DNA from: Gordionus sp. m RMFG-2023
Taxonomy: Eukaryota; Nematomorpha; Gordioida; Chordodea; Parachordodidae
Reading direction: 5' to 3'
NCBI RefSeq assembly: GCF_954871325.1
Contig: NC_088777.1
Span: 45,857,366-45,921,365, forward strand
DNA length: 64,000 nt
Below the pieces are notes generated by a model. It made no database searches. It was not told the DNA's origin and was given only the letters and a program-made list of their open reading frames with translations. This document shows positions 12,975-26,324 of the stretch, one piece after another (the stretch's first letter is position 1; the number at the start of each line of letters is the position of its first letter). Both the position numbers and the translations under genes were made by a program.

Positions 12975-15240
12975 TATTTACTTAATACCTATTAACTTTT
13001 ATGTATAATTTAAAAATATATTTCTTAGTAAAAATTGAATTATGGTAACTCTTAAGATTTATTTAGTGGGAATATAAATTTAACTTATTAAATAAAGAAA
13101 ATTATGGGATTTTAGTTTTATTATAAGATGTATTAGATAGAAAATTTTCAGATTTCGATTTAATTTTTTTTTTTGCTGGATGGCAGATCACATATCCAAT
13201 ATTATTATTATTAGCTATTACATATTATATAGATTATATATATTATAAAAATATGATCTATTATATATAAAGTTTTAACTTTAAGAATATTTTAGTAGGT
13301 ATCTTAAAAAAATATACTGTGATATATTTCATATGAATACCTAAGGTTTATATTACACATAGTAAAATTATATTTGAAAAAATCATTTAATATGTCTATC
13401 ATAACCACATTTTTCTAGAGAATTTCAAAAAATTGAGGTTCACCTATATTATTTATTTTTATACACCGTAATATATTTAAAATAATCGAAAATTCATTCA
13501 GTATTTATTTTAAAATCTTGGCAGAAACAAGTTATATAATTTATTTGAAATTTTAAATATTATTGAATAATGGAGATTTAAGGTTTCCCTTAATCTTTAT
13601 TCGTTTGAACCGTTATTTGTGAATTTTAGAAATATTATCTTTTGGGTTATATAATACTTAATTTCTACAAATTTTTAATTCAAATTATCCATATTATTAT
13701 TATAATTTTAAAATATAAAAAAGCACTAATAATAGGGTATATAAAAATTTAAAAATCTGATTTTTATTATTTTTTGGAAGGGGGGGGGGGAAGGTTGATG
13801 AACCTTTAAATAGTAAATGCAAAAACTGAGATAATTCTTATTATATTCCTATTCTCACCTAAGAAATAGAACCCTATTTTCGATCAAAATATTAAAACTT
13901 TGATATGGGAAAATTTTTGGGATGAAATACAGGTATAGATTTGATTGAAAGACAATGAGTTTAACTATCTTTTAAAACTAAATATAAATAAATCATATGA
14001 TCGATGCTATTTAAAGGAAATAAAAATGAGCACAAAAACTGAACTAAATAAATTTAAATAAACTATTTTCCCCTTTAGGAAAAGTGGATTCAAAATTTTA
14101 GGAAGCAAATAAGAAGATCCTTTTTCTGAAATAAATCTCCCTACCTGGATTGCCAGAATATATTGTTAACCTTTCTCCCAGAGTCTCAAAACAAAAATTT
14201 GAATGCCTTACGAACATAGATTAAGCGAATAGGGGGAGGCTTGAACACAATTCCCTCCTTGTGAAAATTGCCAGTTCTCGTAACTATTATTCTAAGCAAA
14301 TAATCCCCCCCCCCCACACACATTTCCCAAATTCTTCTCCTTTGATCAACTAACAATTATTTGGTAGCATTTTGAATTCCCTAACGAACTAAAATTCTTA
14401 GAAATCCGGGTCTGCTAGTCCACACTCCAGAAATTCTAGGACACCCCCTCCCCTTCTTCCCCGTTTATGGAGCCCGTGTACTCGGCCTCGACTATAACAC
14501 ATATTTTTTTAAAAATGTTCAGAAGCTTATGTAACTATCATATTTAATAATTCAAAATATTTTCTTGGCAACAATCTTTCCTAGCACCATAAGTTTTACT
14601 ATAAATAATTAAATATTATCTGAGGCAGTTATAATCTCATGGCAGAATATTAGGATTATATTCTCTCAAAATTGAATTTGCTCTGTTTTTTTTATTGTTC
14701 AAAGCGGAGGAAATAGTGACTCGCACCCAAAAGGGTTAGATGGTCCGTGCTATATTATGGCCAACTTATATTTTGAGCTGTTCACAATTCAAATTTGCTT
14801 CTGGGTTGGATTTAGAACTGTTTTCTATTGAATCGTAGCCCGTTATAACTTTGAAAATGTTATTATGGTTGATCAAATTGGCATATCAAAAGTTAAACGA
14901 GACTGGTTTCAAGTATGTGAAGACAGCTTTGCCACAGATAATGAGGGCTAATAAAGTCATTTTAACGGAGAGGTAAAAGGAGGTTAAATATATCACGAAA
15001 TAAATGTTATATCAAATAATTTTTATAGTAATCCCATACTTGAAGGAAAATAATTTAGGTCAACCAAATACTTCTCCAATTCTCGAGTTACCCTTTAAGA
15101 CATGGTCTCAATGTAATAAAAAATGCGTCCCTCCAATAGTGATCATACAAATAAATAACAAGTATTACACGATTCCCTTATCGATGTACCACTAAATTTA
15201 AAATAACCTAGACCAATTATATCCTCACACGATTACTATA
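12975..15240. repeat. 3' flank of unit B, duplicate of 6800-8960
   Basis: Non-coding, with the same ordered landmarks as unit A's 3' flank. It contains runs of G (about 13782) and C (about 14308). The ORF at 15004-15195 has no conserved counterpart in A. Confidence 0.72.
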
Positions 15241-18200
15241 TATTGCCTTAAGTTGTAGTCATTATTTTTCAAATAAAACCTATTTCTGGATAATTTTCTG
15301 CTATCTTTCTAAATGCTATTTAAAGATACAGACATCCTATCAGCAAACTTATATTCATGCCAAACAATATACTATAATAATGCATTCATTGCAAATGAGG
15401 GGATTTTAAATTTAATTCATGCTTTGTAAAAACAACACTTTTACATTCATAATTTTTTGATAGTTGGTAGTAGTATATTAACTTAAGTTATTCTTTTTAA
15501 AATATATGAAGGGTGTAATTAAGAATGTGGGAATATTGCTACCCTAGGTAGTAAAATTAGGAGGGTGGATATGGGTTTTTAACGGAGGTTTCCAGTTAAT
15601 ATCCTGTCATGTCGACACTAAGGAAGACTAAATAAAATATTGATTACAACATTGGAGAAGAATACAATGGATTTAAAAAAACATCAAGCTTGTAATTGAA
15701 ATTTGGCAATAATATCTGGACAAGTAATACAACATTGTGTTATATTTTAATATGATAATCTTTTTTATATTATATTTGAATTGTGTTTTATCTACGTTTT
15801 ATTATTGTACATACGCATTACAATATGCATATATGTTGTTTAAGAATTTCATTATTGCACACACGTCTTATAATTTGAATAGTTGGTCCTGGATAAATTT
15901 TGTAGATATATATATCATAAAAATTACAATAAAGCAGGTACACATCAATTTTAGATTTTAAATCGCAACACAACCCATTGGATTGGAGAGTATAATATAT
16001 CTGTTTAATCAATATAATCAATTCATATACCCGATAGATCTGACTTTGATTTTTAATTTGTTGAGATATAAGGGAATTTATAATTACACTAATTTCAACC
16101 GGAAGTTAATTTCTTGTTAAGACCTTGTCTTAATAGAATATTTTTTTACAATTAATTACATTTATAATAGGAGGATAAGAAGTCATAGGTCTGTCTAGAA
16201 ATCTAATAAATAGAAAGCGAGGAATTTTTGAAGAATTACACAAGTTCACCTTTAGTCAGTCAAATATTATTTGTCAATAATAATATATACTCAAGCGTTT
16301 TTTAATGTTGGCTCATTGATTTCCGTGATTTTTGGTCTTGATATTATAATTTACAGTGATTTGGGGTTTTTAACTTTTACCGCTTATATAAAATTTTTAT
16401 ATTCAATTGAGGAGCGTTCTAAACCAATTATACTCTATTGTTAATAAACTTTGATTTATTTTTGTCAAACCCCTGTTTTTTTTAGTAAAGAAATGATGGA
16501 AAGTTGAAAAATTCTATTAAAATTCCCTAAGTTTGAAGTAACATTTATGCATTTTAAATTGTTTGTGGTAAAGTGCTATTTTTACAAAATAAAAACATAT
16601 TATCCAAAAATATATATCAAATCAAATTTAAAAAGATCAGTTGCATAATGCTAAAATAAAGATTTATTATTGTGAATTTTTGGGCTATTATAATAATTAT
16701 TATATTAAATTAAAAAAATAGTTGTTTTTAATTGTTGGAGTGAATTATATTTTTTAATACTTTTTTTGTCAAAAATATGCCCTAAAAACTTATTTTGTTC
16801 AAATTATTTTCCCTCAAAATCGATCACAATAAGATTACAATATCTTCACAAAGATAAACATTATAATATAAGTAAATAATGTAATAAATATAGGATTTAT
16901 ACGAGTGAAAATTAATCAAACAATTATAATAATTACAACACGTCTAAAGTTGCTTACCCTCTCAAGGGAATTGGATCCCTGCTCAACTCAGCTTTGTAAA
17001 AAATTAATTTTTTAAGTATTTTATCACAATTTTTGGGTTGTGTCACAACATAACATAATTTTTTGATAATGTATTATGTTTGATAAAGTATAGAGGTGAT
17101 GAAATATCTAAAATAAAGTAACTCATAACATAAGTGGTAAAAGGCACGATTAAGATTTTAGCCAAAATAATATATCATTGCAAATTGTCCCATTGAATTT
17201 TAGAAGATGTGTAATACTTCCAAATCCTATAATGCAGGATGTTTTTACTATTTTATACCCAGACTAATCATATGATCCATGAGAAAACCTATCAAATAAG
17301 CATCTAAGTGTATCTTTGTTTTGTATCTGTCATCGGTCCAAAACTATAATATTGCAAAAATTTGTTTAATATATCTTTTACCTTGATATATCTGTTTCAA
17401 TAAATTTACCCAAGTCGTAACTATCTATTTAACATTTAGGTAATATTTTACTATACTTCTCACTCTATGACGTGTAATTGGAAAAACTTAATGTTTCAAT
17501 TGTGTCTTTTTGTATTAAACTCTATGTCTTGCACTGAAGTTAATTTTTTAAGAATGTTTTTTGAAATTATCTAAAATAAAGGGTTTTATTAAATATTATA
17601 TTTTACTTAGATATAAATTAAAAAAATGTTTGGATGGCACCGTGGTAAGAAATGGGGCAGAGGGTAAACTCCTATGACTTTTAATATTTATAGCTAAAAT
17701 CTCAGGAGTCAGGTAACTAAAAAATTTCATCAAATTTTAGCTGAGAAAATAATTCAATTTAAAGATGCTCGTATTAACTTCCTTTTTTTTCGTAAGATTT
17801 ATATATGAAATTATTCATATGAAAAGGCCACAATAAGCATTTCAAAATTGATTTTATTTTACCTCAATATATCAAAAAAAATTTGCACCATTGAAAATTT
17901 GATGGCGCCTACAATACTACCCAGGAGTTCAGAGTTTTTCATTTTATAGTCCAATGATGACGATGAAACTATCAAACGGTATTATTATAAACTCATAAAT
18001 AAAAATAAATTATGTGTCGTAAAGATAAAATATCTGCCACCTAGTTCGTGGGATTCATTAATTTATTTATTTTCGATTATATAAAATATGTTAATAATTT
18101 ACCTTCATAGTTTCCATAATGATTTTTCTTTAGAGACGACACTCAAAAATGGGCTTGATTGAATTTTGTTAATAAAACTTACAAATTTATCCTTATACTT

Positions 18201-18580
18201 GTTATCATATTATATTATACAATTAACTTTATATATTTATTTTTTAAAGTATTTTATTAAATTAAACTTTTTTAAAAATCATACTTAGGCGTGTTTAAAA
18301 TAAATAAATATATATGGTTATATTTAGTAAACTGGTATGTAAATTTATGCATACAAAGCATTATAAGCATCAAAGATATTAAATTAAACTTATGGAAGAG
18401 TTTAAAGTACATAGTACATTATAATAACTATAAATAATATTAAAAATTAGTTATGTTGTAAATCATTAACTTAAATCTATAATCTTCCCCCAATTTATAA
18501 AATATAAGGCAATTATTTAATAAAAAAATAGAACGTTGAGAAATATAGCAGATTTTAAAAACCTGAAATATAACGAACAC
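15240..18580. other. AT-rich non-coding stretch
   Basis: I see no gene, RNA or clear repeat structure. Short ORFs at 15737-16021 are AT-driven and overlap on both strands. Confidence 0.5.
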
Positions 18581-18582
18581 TG

Positions 18583-18786
18583 AAATGTTGTTAAACGGCT
18601 CGATTTAAGCCGATACGGCTAAATCATTTAAAAATATTACGCCAGCACAAAGATCTTAGTCATAGATAGCACAAAGATTAGGTCATCTATTAGCGAATAT
18701 TGAGGTTCAGGCAACATATTTCCTGCTACAATAATGAGTTAACTATTTTTAAAAATCGGTTTAAATCGAGCCGTTTAACATCACTA
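18583..18786. mobile_element. Small inverted-terminal-repeat element (hAT MITE-like)
   Basis: About 204 bp. Both ends carry the same inverted sequence: GTTAAACGGCTCGATTTAA near 18590 and its reverse complement near 18765. The right end reads TAGTGATG when reversed, as in many hAT termini. The interior has no ORF. The 8 bp on each side do not match, so the TSD has decayed or the exact ends are slightly misplaced. Confidence 0.7.
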
Positions 18787-19339
18787 ACGGATTCATAGTA
18801 TAATTTAAATTTTATTATCCTCTTTTATAAAGAATTTAGTCGATTGTTAAAAATATTAAAATATTGATCAAATGAACGATGCAATCGAACAGGCAGGGAT
18901 ATGAAGTATACATTTTATGATCTTGGTTGTTTATTTTTTTAAAAAGTATTCTTTAATTATATCTTGAGGGAGCTATTCCAATAATAAAATCATGATAAGA
19001 TTGATCTAGTAAAGACTAGTGTATTAGTGATAATCAAATTGCCTAATGGTGATGAGATTTCAATATTTATATCTGGACTTTAAAAGCCCCATACTGAACC
19101 CTCGAAAAGAGAAAATTTTCACAGTAATCCTGAGAACTAAAGTTTAATAAGTAAAGGTTAATAATAAAAAAATTTTAATATAGCTGGATCCCCTAAATTT
19201 TAGAAAACGGGTTGAGTTTGGGTTCAAGGTTTGAGTTCATGTTTTCAGCCTTGATTATTTTATCTCTTCCCTGAATCTAAATTAAGGGTTCGTTTTAAGC
19301 TAAAAGTTAAATTTATTAAAAATAATATAATGCACGGAA

Positions 19340-19725
19340 ATCTAATTCTAGCCCAAACCCTAATAACCCTAATCTTAACATAGCCATAACCCTAGCTTTA
19401 ACTCTATAATACTAACCCCCTAATTTAACCCTAACGGTAACCTTAACCGTAACTACTAACCATACCCTAACTCTAACCCTAACTATACTCTAAACCAGAC
19501 CCTCACCCAACCCTGATCCTGACCCTAATCTTAATCCTAACCATAACACTAACTAACTCTAACCCTAACGCTAACTCTAGCCCTAAGCTAAACCCTACCC
19601 TAAACTTAGCCCTAATCCTAAAGCTAACGTTAACCCTAACCGTAACTCCTAACCCTGATCTTAACATTAACCCTAATTCTAATCCTAAAGCTAGCTCTAA
19701 CTCCAACCCTAATCCTAACATAGTA
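19340..19725. repeat. Degenerate CCCTAA (telomere-like) interstitial repeat
   Basis: About 380 bp of imperfect CCCTAA and CCTAA-type units, strongly strand-biased (C-rich on plus). Variants such as 'accctaac', 'atcctaac' and 'gctctaac' occur throughout. The reverse-strand ORF at 19503-19721 is only the translation of this repeat. It may be a relic of telomeric sequence or an unrelated satellite. The 6-bp register is TTAGGG-like rather than the common insect TTAGG. Confidence 0.85.
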
Positions 19726-20279
19726 CATTAAATTACCCCAAATGATTATTCCCTCTCTCCACCCTATGACATCAACAGAACAATATTTATTTTACCTACA
19801 ATACCATTCAATTAATCCTATCCCTTCTTCTATAACGTTTAAATGTAAATTAAACTAGCTAGTTATAAAAGAACTTATTAATAAAATTTATGGTTTGTTA
19901 ACTACGAGGCAAATTATAAAATTAGGAGTTCCGTAGCACGAACAGTAGTGATACCAGTTGGCTAAACAAATATTTATAACTTGAAAATGGATCAATTGTT
20001 TTTTTGGTGATTTTTAGATTTTACTATAAGAATATATTAAAATCCTAATTTTTTTCATAGAATTTAATTGAGTCATTTTTATAGGACATCGAAGAAGAAA
20101 ATGTTCAAATATATTAAAAACTAACTCAAGACTCTATAATATTTTTTAAAAGCTGGGTGAATTACTTTTAATGTTAGACTATAGCCGATAAGCTTATTAG
20201 GCACGGAGATTCGATTCAACATATATGTCCTTCATTTATTATTGTATTTTGATAATTCTTATTTAAATGTAAATTTTAG

Positions 20280-21200
20280 AGTAAATATTTGTGTTTTGCA
20301 TTATAATTTATGATTAGGAAAATAGTTTAGGGTATTTAGATATTTGTCAAACTTTTTAATATTCTTTTATCCAATTATTCTAAAAAAAACGACTCAATTA
20401 AATTTTAAATTAAGTTGAATATATTTATTTAATAAAATTTAAAGCTTCGTAAAATATGTGTGACATGTTTTAGATTTATACAGATTTCAATTACCAATTT
20501 TTTTCTTCTTGCAACCCAGTTCACTGAATTGTTCAGGAACGAAATTAATTAAATATGCCTTACACATTATACCTTTGACAGTATATTAAGTTTAATCTTA
20601 TATAAATATTTATCCTTATTTTATATAGATGTGAATGCCTCTTTGTAAATTAGAACCGGCATTAAAGAATAAATCCGATTCAACAGAACTCGGGTAAATT
20701 GAACACGGATAGAAATTTTCTGGATTATTATAAAAAAATTTTGGACTAGACTCGAAAATTTGAAAAGATTTTAAAGTATTTCGTTTTCCAAATGTTTCTA
20801 TAAATACTATTTAAGAATAATAATAAATATAGGTTTATAATATCTTTCAAAGCTCATAATTTTTTCGATTTCAATGGGTCGGACGAGGAAATATAGATAT
20901 CTAATAGAAATAAAGATTATAAACCATCAACATTTATTCTAAATATATGAGCAAGTCTCAGAGATAGATACATTTGAATCATTTGGAGAATATTATTATA
21001 CTTCATATAGATAGAATGTTCTTGGTTAATGGAATATGAAAATCGGAAAAGTATATATCTGGCTGATGAAATATTAGAGATAAGGCTGTTCCATTAAACA
21101 CAAATGTAGAGGATAGTAGATTATGTTTAGATTTATGTCTGAGTTAGAGGTTAATATTATAAAATTTCTTACTATAAAGAGATTCATACTTATAAATGTT
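20280..21200 (+). repeat. Left arm of a diverged inverted duplication (partner 26325-27085)
   Basis: Reverse-complement similarity to 26325-27085 runs through many landmarks: 'tgcattataatttatgatta', 'aaacgactcaat', 'agttgaatata', 'gttttagattta', 'ggtcggac', 'gctgttccat', 'gagttagaggttaatatt' and 'agagattcatac'. Over about 45 codons (20735-20870) both arms hold one frame without indels (for example FKNNNKYR...FKA.N). The ancestor may therefore have been coding. This arm has about 150 bp extra near 20910-21070. Confidence 0.75.
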
Positions 21201-21414
21201 AAAAGCTTATTTAGCAATTAGAATATTTGAGAGAAATAAAAGTCTAATTATCTAGCAAAACATATTAATGTTAGTTAACCATTCTAGTTTTATAATCAAA
21301 GATTGAAAATGTTAGCACATGTTCCTACAGGTTACTAACTGTTAATGCTGGAATAATTTTATGCAATATTTATTCAAAGCATGTGTAAACATACATTAAT
21401 AATTATTAGGCACG

Positions 21415-21930
21415 AGAATTTATTTTTTAGAAGCCGGTCTGATCCGGTCTATTTAATATTATAATCTTAAATTTTGGTTCTATATAGTTATATTCGCTTT
21501 TGAAAGAAAAACCGAAAATATAAACGGCAAAGTGAATCTTTTATTTAATTGGCATTACTTTCGAAAGGAAAGTTGTCGGGCTTAATGAAATCCAATTGAC
21601 CAATAGTCTTCCTCCAGCCATAATAAATTTTTTGAAAATAGATCCGATCCTGACTTATGTCTATCGATTCTTAAAAAATGGATCGAATTGGGAAATTTAT
21701 TTGTTTATACTCTAAATACAATTCAATATAAAAGATTTGTGGATGCTGATGATTCCACACGTCCATGATTTTATATTTGCCTAAGGATTGCAAAGGCGAC
21801 CTAACTATGGACGATTGTGAAATCTGCTATATGAATTAAATAAACTGCATTTAATTCTTGAACATTTGTAAAATATAGAAGTAAAAAAACATATTAGGAT
21901 ACTTTTTTAAAAATATGATTATACTTATTT
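21415..21930 (+). pseudogene. Partial duplicate of the SIBD-like gene (intron 1 end, exon 2, intron 2)
   Basis: Direct repeat of 23515-24060, about 2.1 kb upstream. It carries the same intron block ('aaatataaacggcaaagtgaatctt', 'cttaatgaaatccaattga', 'gatccgatcctgactta') and a decayed exon 2. The exon keeps DADDS and PKDCKGDLTMDDC but has a TGA, a frame shift and a loss of the CGCC motif (21743-21838). No exon 3 follows. It is a dead fragment produced by a local duplication. Confidence 0.75.
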
Positions 21931-22433
21931 AATTGTTAAATATAATTAGAGAGTTATAACTTTATATAATTCCTTAATTGCTATATAAAAATATTTCCAT
22001 TTTTACCTCAAGGACATATTTTTTTTTCCATAATTTAAATAAAGATACAGATACAGATACAATAGAATTTTATTCGAAAATAAAATTTGAAGATAAAAAC
22101 GTTTACAAAAATAAAATAAACTGTAGCTCAATGCACCAACTAACCCCGGTCTTTTCTATTTTGCAGGAATTTTACCCATTTTGACCTTTCTCGTTTTTTA
22201 TTAAAAAATTGATTTATCTAATCCTATATTAAATATCCTCGTCACAATAACATTTATATTTCAAACATTGTTATCAAACTCGAATTATATAGGCATTGTC
22301 ATCTTCAGAATTTTAAAAGAAAGGAACAAAATACTCAAAACATTTATAATACTAGCAATGGTTAAAAACGTCCTTGGAAAGTTTTTTAAATTTTATTTTA
22401 ATTTCATTAAAAAAAAATTTTTCTTAAAAAAAT

Positions 22434-24220
22434 ATGGAATTAGCTGTAAAATTGTGTTTTGGAGTTGTATTGGTTTTATTCAATTCTAATAGGTAAGTTT
22501 GATAATGCGATATAAATTTTCTTGCATATTTTAAAGCATTTTCAGTCAAGTTTTTTTTAAAAATATTTTAATTAATTAAATAGAGAAATATTCATCGTCA
22601 AAATCAACTAAGTTAAATTTATAAAACTTTTTAATATTTTCATTCATTTGTGATTGTGACAAAATTACCAAAATCATATTTTCATAACTCCTTATATATC
22701 TATTATTTTTGTATATGTGAAAAATAGTTAAATATAAAGATAAATATATCCATATTTTCTTTTGAATAAAATATAAGAATCCCAAGAAAATTTTATACAA
22801 AAAAATATTTCATGGAATGTGTACGAACAAATTAAAGCTCATTCTCACATTTCACTAGGGTTCTTTTTTTAGTTTAATATTAATAGACATATAATTTTTG
22901 ACAATTATGAAAGAATCTATCTTCCATAGGTTAGAAAACTCTTCATTTTGAACAAAAAGTTCAAAAGACGCTATCCAATAAAAGAAACGGTTATAGGATT
23001 AAGTCCAATAAAATAATCATTCAGCCTTCTCTCTGTTCCAATATCTATTTAAATCTTCTTTTTATTCTCGAAAAATATAAAAATTAAGCGAGATTCAAAA
23101 ATAAATTCATTCATTATAAATAATTACAATAATATTTGAATTAATTATTTACATTTTAAAAAATCAACCTCTCTATTCTCAGATCTTTTGTTGTTCTTCT
23201 TGCAAAATGAAGAAATTCCTCCTTCATGATTGGTGTTATCGAGGAACTTAATTTAGCCGATTTAAGAAAAACGGGGAAATCTAGATTTTATTCAAAAATA
23301 ATATTTTAATCAAGGCCTCGATAATACATCATATTTATGGCACGGGGAAGAAAGGTTTGGCCTCCTCTCTTGATCAAATTTCGAGGCTTATGTAATAATT
23401 TTTTGGCTAAAATATTGTTCATTTGTGAATAATTTGTAGAAACCCGTTCCGATATTATTAATATTCTGCTTTTGTAATCAATATTATTTCAGAAACTTGC
23501 AAAAAAATTGTTAGGTCCAGCTTAGTGCCGATTTTTCAGAATGTTGCCCATCCGGCCCGGTCCTATTTTTTATAATATTATCAGCTTAAATTTTGGTTCT
23601 ATAACAGTTATATTCGTTTTTGAAAATGAAAATCGAAAATATAAACGGCAAAGTGAATCTTTAATAATTCATCAAATTTTAAAATTAAGCGGGCTTAATG
23701 AAATCCAATTGATCAACTGTCTTTCTCCATCTAAAATACATTTTTCGAAAATAGATCCGATCCTGACTTATATCAATAATTAAAAAATTGATCGAATAGA
23801 AAAAAAAATTTTTATACTTTAAAAACAAAATTTAATATAAAAGATTGGTGAATGCTGATGATTCCTATTGTCTTTGTAGCAAGCCCAAGGATTGCAAAGG
23901 CGACCTAATTTTGGACGAATGTGGATGCTGCCATGTTTGCTCGAAAGTATCTTGAATTAAATAAACTACATTTAATTCTTGAGCATATGTAGAATGTAAA
24001 AGTATAAGAAAATATTTGGTTGATTATTTTTTTATATGATTATACTTATTTATTCTTTGAATATACTTAGGTGAAAGGCGAAGTGTGTTGGGGGCCATAT
24101 GGTATTTTGAGTAAATGTTCTAGTGGCTTAATATGTATACTAGATAACTACGAGAACCATCTTCTAGCAAAAGGGATATGCACACCGGATTACCCAAGAG
24201 TTATTTTCAATCGTTTTTAA
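22434..24220 (+). CDS. Small secreted cysteine-rich protein with a single IGFBP-type domain (SIBD-like), three exons
   Basis: Exon 1 is 22434-22492: ATG, signal-peptide core LCFGVVLVLF, donor AG|GTAAGT, phase 2. Exon 2 is 23844-23946, after AAAAG, ending TCGAAA|GTATCT in phase 0. Exon 3 is 24071-24220, after ATACTTAG, ending TAA. All three junctions keep one frame, giving 103 residues. The likely signal cleavage is after LVNA. The mature part begins DDSYCLC and carries C-x-C, K-D-C-K-G-D-L and the diagnostic D-E-C-G-C-C-x-x-C at the end of exon 2. Exon 3 adds GEVCWGPYGILSKCSSGLIC and GICTPD. This is the layout of the N-terminal IGF-binding-protein domain and of arthropod single-domain SIBD proteins, which are secreted and linked to growth signalling or immunity. 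The function here is not shown. Intron 1 (about 1.35 kb) contains part of a repeat. No poly(A) site or promoter was assigned. Confidence 0.75.
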
Positions 24221-24239
24221 CTATGCCAACTTATCATAT

Positions 24240-26320
24240 TTGTTAGAAAGGCCTGAATTTAGTGAAGCAAGAAAAAAAAATTATATCCTCCCATACACAA
24301 TAAGCAGCGGCGTGACTGGCAAGGGCTAGTTCCCTCTACTCCCATTACAATGTCCAAATTATAAGAGTTATCAATGCAAGCGTGCATTAGCGTAACCTGA
24401 AAGAGGTGAATTCCCTTATTCGTAAATTTGTCTGTTTTTGTTAAAATCATTTTAAAAGCTTATGAAAAAATATATATTTTAGTGTAATCCTGCGAAAGGA
24501 TTTGGAATAGGAGATCTAAAACGATTCTGTAATTTATAGTGAAAATTCCCACTCAATTAACCCCCCCCCCCTCCTATGAAATCATTAAAATCAATAGTGA
24601 ATGGATATTAAAAGGAATTATAAAAGCAAAAAAGCAAAAAAACAAAAAAATTAATCTTGAAATTATATTTCAAAGGGAATATATTTTATGATTAAAATCT
24701 CTTCTTGTATTTTTGTTTTAATGTTTATTAGAAAAATAATGATAATTTTGATTCATTAATTTTTTAAACATCATCATCAGTTAAATTGAAACCTTCTCGA
24801 AAGTAATAATAATTTTATTTTCCCTTATAAAATATTTAATTAGTATTGAATGTTTAACTTTAAAAACGATTTTAAAAGATTTTTAATGAACAATATTTAA
24901 TGTTTCGGTTATAAAAAAATAACAGAAATATTATATATATCAAACAGCTTTATTTTTTAAAAATAAACCTTGGCATACCCATAATGATCCGAATATTTTG
25001 TAACCAAATATTTTAAATCACCATTATTATTTATAAAAATTGAAAATATAATATATTCTAAATAATATAAAGATTTTAAGGCCCGGCCAGAAAATATAAA
25101 ACCCGAACCGGGCCGGTCCGAAGATAAGGATGATCCGTAGATTCGAGCCGGGCTATGCAATTGGCACTTTTTGCAGATCTCTGATATTATATTTACTAAG
25201 ATTTTTTTAATGAAGTAGTCACTAAAAAGATGTGTACAAAAAAAAGTAATATAATAAAAGTCAATTACTAAATAACTTCTATTAAAAATGTATCATTATA
25301 AAAGGGGAGTGGATACCACCATTTCTTTAAACAGATTTTCTGTCTTAGATGGAAACCCTCAAAGTTATTTTTTTTAGAGGCTTTTAATTTATTGAAAAGC
25401 GCCATCCACAAAGATTCCTAATGTAATAACTTATGCCGTAAAAATTACATTTTTAAGGTCAAAAATTTGCCTTTTTTTAACTTGGTGAAGGAAATTTATT
25501 AGGGTGGAGAAAGAAAGGGAAAATATTTGTCCAAAACTTAAGTATGTTAGCGAAAAGATGATAAAATTAATATATAGCAGGAGATTATTTTCCTTATTCT
25601 AGTGTATATTATAAATTTTGAACCTTGAGTTTGAAAGCTTTTTTTATACATGGATTGCTGGTCAAAAAAAATTGATTTTGCAGTTATAATCTGTACACTC
25701 AAAATTTTCAAAAATTAAATTAAAGTACAAGTCAAATAAATTTTTCTTTTAATGATATTTAAAAAAATAAATTATCATTACTAGGAGGAAGGAGATCCAT
25801 GTGGTGAAGGTTATATGCAAGTGCTTAATATTATTAATGTATGTATATCCACAAGCTTTGAATAAATATTGTATAAAACTATTCCAGCAGTTTTATTCAG
25901 TTTTTTCAGTTGTAGGATTTTCAATCTTTGGTTATAAATAATTTTAACTATAATGGTTTTTTTTTATTTTAAATATTTTAGAAGTTTTATTTAAGTAACA
26001 AATTTTCACAAATTTTTCATTTACGAATTATAATTAAAAATATATATATAAAAAATCTAATGATATATAAAAAATGAATTAAAAAATATGTATGCATAAA
26101 TGAGAAATGGGATAAAAAAAATTATAAAATGGTTAACTATAATTAATATGTTTTGCCAGATAATTAGACGTTTGTTCCACTCAAATATTCTTAATCTCTA
26201 AGTGAGCTTATAACTTTTCGTGCAGATATATTAATATCGATTTTAACCTAGACATCAATGAACCAACCATAAATGCTTGTAAGGAAGATATCATTGGGAT
26301 TTATAATTTAGTTCCATGGG
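24240..26320. other. Non-coding stretch downstream of the SIBD-like gene
   Basis: No gene is supported. A reverse-strand ORF at 24259-24450 (LMHACIDNSYNLDIVMG..) is GC-richer than its surroundings and could be a transposon scrap, but I cannot assign it. A GC-rich patch at 25075-25155 ('aggcccggcc', 'accgggccggtcc', 'gagccgggc') looks like one end of a hAT MITE related in style to that at 60354-60698. No second terminus or TSD is visible. Confidence 0.45.
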
Positions 26321-26324
26321 AAAC

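Noticed and set aside
19503-19721. Reverse-strand 72-codon Leu/Gly/Val-rich ORF
   Set aside because: It is the translation of the degenerate CCCTAA repeat.
24259-24450. Reverse ORF of 63 codons just after the SIBD-like gene
   Set aside because: There are no recognised domain, splice sites or duplicate. It is noted only as a possible transposon scrap.
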